24,105 nucleotides of DNA from an uncultured Candidatus Melainabacteria bacterium (lineage in GTDB: Bacteria; Cyanobacteriota; Vampirovibrionia; Gastranaerophilales; Gastranaerophilaceae). Below are positions 22,132 to 24,105 of this stretch, piece by piece. The position numbers and the translations under genes were made by a program. The stretch is taken from positions 1 to 24,105 of the forward strand of contig CAKVIM010000022.1 in NCBI GenBank assembly GCA_934754775.1, given 5' to 3'. The notes under the pieces were generated by a model, which saw nothing but the letters and a program-made list of their open reading frames with translations, had not been told where the DNA came from and searched no databases. Within the stretch, counting starts at the first letter, position 1, and each line of letters begins with the position of its first letter.

Positions 22132-23451
22132 ATGAGTTTTAATCCGTTGAAAGAAAAGGGGATGCCAATTGAAAAACAGATTAGAAATTGGCACCAAATA
22201 GTTGGAAAGCCTTACAATAAAACAGAAGTTGATTGCTATACAAGGACAAGGCAGATTTTGATGAACGGTATTGAAGTCGAGGCTTGGGGTTTTAAGCACC
22301 AGTTCAATCGATTTATGCCAAATAATAATGAAAAGCAGCTTCTTGCCTTAATCAGCCGCATAGAAGATTCTCAACAGGCGACGGCAAATTGGATGGGGCC
22401 CGCAGACCAATCTGTATTGGAAACGACTTTGGGGTATGAGCAAGTAGCGGTGGATTTGACTGCTTGGATGGCACAAAATGAGCCGGATGAATACGTCCGT
22501 GAAACTTTCGATTTCGGGCTATTGGAAGATTTTGACCACTTGTATCGCTATAGTCAATTTGCTTATATGACAGAAGGGATTAAGCCGAATTCTATTGTTC
22601 AAGACAAAACCGATGTTGTTGTGGGACGCCCGACACAGCATCACCACAATAATAATGGGCTAAGAATTCGAAAATCTTATGACAAAAATACCGCACATCC
22701 GCAAACAAAGGTTAATATTTTGACGCTTTTATCCGGTGAACAACAAACGCATAATTTCTATGCAGAACACGGGTTTATGTATGGAGATCATATTTTGAGA
22801 GAAACTTATGCAGAGATAAAAGATGTTGAAGAAGAGCACGTAACGATGTACGAGTCTTTGATTGACCCGACCGAATCCTTATGGGAAAAACTTCTTATTC
22901 ACGAGTTTACAGAGGTTTGCAACTATTATACTTGTATGGAAGACGAAGTTGACGAGCGAATTAAAAAGACTTGGGAATTGTTCTTGGATATGGAGTTGGG
23001 TCATCTTCAAGTTGCGGCTGATTTGTTTAAAAAATATGAAAAACGTGAGCCGGAAGAGGTTGTCGGAAGCGAAATTGTTATCCCATGCCGGTTTACGAGC
23101 CAAAAAGCTTATGTCAAAAAAGTTTTGGAATCTCAGGTTGATAAACGCTTAGAGGATCAGGGACGATTTACGACGGTGGATAAACTTCCGAAAGATTGGT
23201 TGAGCTATGATGTTCAGCGAAAACAAAATGAAATTAGTTCTCCTAGCGAAAACGCAGTTAAACTGGCATTTACGTATCATAAACGTGATATAACGGCAGG
23301 CGACAGAGAACTCCGTGATAAGGAGCCGGAAATCCTTGCAAAAGGACTCCAAAAAGAGTTGGTCGCCGAAAATACTGTTATGCCGGACGAGCTGGCTAAA
23401 ATGATAGAAGAACATAAATTAACAAAGAAAAAAAGAAATAAGTTGATATAA
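22132..23451 (+). CDS. Ferritin-like (di-iron helical bundle) protein, function unknown
   Basis: A 439-aa, mainly helical protein with repeated acidic/His motifs of the ferritin-like superfamily: LGYEQVAVDLT (Glu103), LEDFDHLYRY (Glu132 and His136 as E-x3-H), SGEQQTHNFYAEHG (Glu203), VEEEHVTMYE (E-x-x-H ending at His236), IHEFTEVCNYY (Glu258, Glu261) and MELGHLQ (Glu288, His291). Two four-helix bundles in tandem are plausible. The N-terminus NPLKEKGMPIEKQIRNWHQI is characteristic of a conserved, uncharacterised group that I recall only generally. There is no signal peptide. The C-terminus is Lys-rich. It could be an oxidase, peroxide reductase or iron-handling protein. An AAAGGAAG ribosome site precedes the ATG. 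A long palindrome follows the stop. Confidence 0.7.
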   Translation: MSFNPLKEKGMPIEKQIRNWHQIVGKPYNKTEVDCYTRTRQILMNGIEVEAWGFKHQFNRFMPNNNEKQLLALISRIEDSQQATANWMGPADQSVLETTLGYEQVAVDLTAWMAQNEPDEYVRETFDFGLLEDFDHLYRYSQFAYMTEGIKPNSIVQDKTDVVVGRPTQHHHNNNGLRIRKSYDKNTAHPQTKVNILTLLSGEQQTHNFYAEHGFMYGDHILRETYAEIKDVEEEHVTMYESLIDPTESLWEKLLIHEFTEVCNYYTCMEDEVDERIKKTWELFLDMELGHLQVAADLFKKYEKREPEEVVGSEIVIPCRFTSQKAYVKKVLESQVDKRLEDQGRFTTVDKLPKDWLSYDVQRKQNEISSPSENAVKLAFTYHKRDITAGDRELRDKEPEILAKGLQKELVAENTVMPDELAKMIEEHKLTKKKRNKLI

Positions 23452-23475
23452 TTCTCGTTATATCACACATTTTCC

Positions 23476-23532
23476 TAATAATAACGCACGGACATGCACA
23501 CTGCCAGTGTGCATGTCCGTGCGTTATTATTA
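23476..23532. repeat. Near-perfect 57-bp palindrome after the ferritin-like gene
   Basis: 28-bp perfect arms (23476-23503 and 23505-23532) around a single central C at 23504. The core arm reads AACGCACGGACATGCACACT. It lies 24 bp after the stop codon. Only cctaaaat follows, so there is no T-tract. Confidence 0.92.
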
Positions 23533-23662
23533 CCTAAAATCTTTCTATAAGCGGGAAAATCTATTTTTAAAAACTGTGTAACGAATTGTAACAAACCTTT
23601 TAAAAACCCTAAAGTTTCGTCCCAATTATGCCGTTAATCATGGAGTAAGAAAGGATTATCTC

Positions 23663-24105
23663 GTGGGTATAGGCGATTTTTTTGTCAAGATTAAAGGCAA
23701 AAACGAACAACTGAATAACGTAAAGCATGGTGTTCGCAAGGATCAAGTGGATAAAAAGTACCATAATCTTTTTGATGCCTACGATACAAATCAAGATGGA
23801 ACACTTGAAGCCAACGAGCTGGAAGGAATTTTTAAGGGATTACAGAATTTTGCAGGAAGCGACAGAGTTCTCGATTCAAGCGAAAATGCACAAGTAAAAA
23901 GCATATTCGCAGAACAAGCAAATATTCAAGATGCAGATTTTCAAGGTTTTGTAAAATCTGTTTCTGATGCGTCTGCAGAAATTGTGTCAACTACAGAAAC
24001 TAAAACATCCGACGGTGGTAAAGAAATTACAACAACGTATAGCGACGGAACAATTGAAACAATCGGATACTATCCTGACGGTGACTATAAGTTTAGAAGA
24101 ACAGA
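23663..24105 (+). CDS. EF-hand protein, 3' end beyond window
   Basis: At least 147 codons, open to the window end. It starts at GTG (23663) with AAAGGAT about 7 nt upstream, and no ATG fits. The N-terminus MGIGDFFVKIKGKNEQLNNV is followed by a canonical calcium-binding EF-hand loop DTNQDGTLEANE (residues 41-52: Asp1, Asn3, Asp5, Gly6, Leu8, Glu12) with flanking helices YHNLFDAY and LEGIFKGLQNF. A second helix-loop region, RVLDSSENAQVKSIF, may be a degenerate partner hand. The later part turns Thr/Ser-rich and beta-prone (TETKTSDGGKEITTTYSDGT), with YSDGTIE- and YPDGDYK-type repeats. No signal peptide is seen. Small EF-hand proteins of this style are frequent in gut Melainabacteria. Confidence 0.8.
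   Translation, partial: MGIGDFFVKIKGKNEQLNNVKHGVRKDQVDKKYHNLFDAYDTNQDGTLEANELEGIFKGLQNFAGSDRVLDSSENAQVKSIFAEQANIQDADFQGFVKSVSDASAEIVSTTETKTSDGGKEITTTYSDGTIETIGYYPDGDYKFRRT

Noticed and set aside
1..24105. CRISPR array
   Set aside because: No regularly spaced direct repeats were seen anywhere. The repeated structures are isolated palindromes of unrelated sequence.

Overview
The window looks like chromosomal DNA from an AT-rich, Gram-negative-type gut bacterium. The best guess is a member of the Gastranaerophilales/Melainabacteria (non-photosynthetic Cyanobacteriota). That placement rests on overall gene style: small EF-hand proteins, orphan lineage-type proteins, and an omega-like subunit of cyanobacterial flavour. 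No rRNA or marker gene pins it down, so it is an inference.

Positions 1-11897 are mostly housekeeping and surface-glycan genes. They run: the 3' part of tRNA-Arg(TCT); a flavodoxin; glucose-6-phosphate isomerase; a sugar:H+ symporter-type MFS transporter; a repeat-like intergenic stretch; a small XRE regulator; GluRS (gltX); a three-gene overlapping glycosyltransferase operon (GT9, GT2-like, GT8); an orphan membrane protein preceded by a 15-codon leader ORF; a probable RNA polymerase omega subunit; a secreted/structural-type orphan protein; and type I methionine aminopeptidase (map).

Positions 12019-20753 are a genomic island of about 8.7 kb integrated at the 3' end of tRNA-Glu(TTC). A large serine recombinase reads toward the tRNA, and its last ~15 codons and stop lie inside the tRNA gene. 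A 12-bp direct repeat (ggggtaccatat) marks both ends. Beyond the right copy sits an orphan terminator that probably once belonged to the tRNA; the island supplies a replacement at the left end. The left half of the island is a recombination/regulation module on the minus strand: a MerR-like regulator, a 90-codon ORF that appears to start at ATA where an ATGA overlap would be expected, two small proteins, and the recombinase. The right half is cargo that looks like anti-phage or anti-plasmid defence: an XRE regulator divergent from a PD-(D/E)XK nuclease-like protein, a small Cys-rich YWTMG-motif protein, a signal-peptide protein with two tandem PDZ domains, and a 669-aa GHKL (MutL/MORC-type) ATPase carrying a C-terminal PD-(D/E)XK-like motif.

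After the island (20754-24105) come a hairpin-rich non-coding stretch with its own plus-strand terminator, an acyltransferase with an N-terminal nucleotide-binding-like domain, a ferritin-like protein followed by a near-perfect 57-bp palindrome, and the start of an EF-hand protein that runs off the window.

The most interesting items are the defence-like cargo, the serine recombinase targeting a tRNA gene, the ATA-start ORF, and three unrelated long palindromes without T-tracts placed just after genes.
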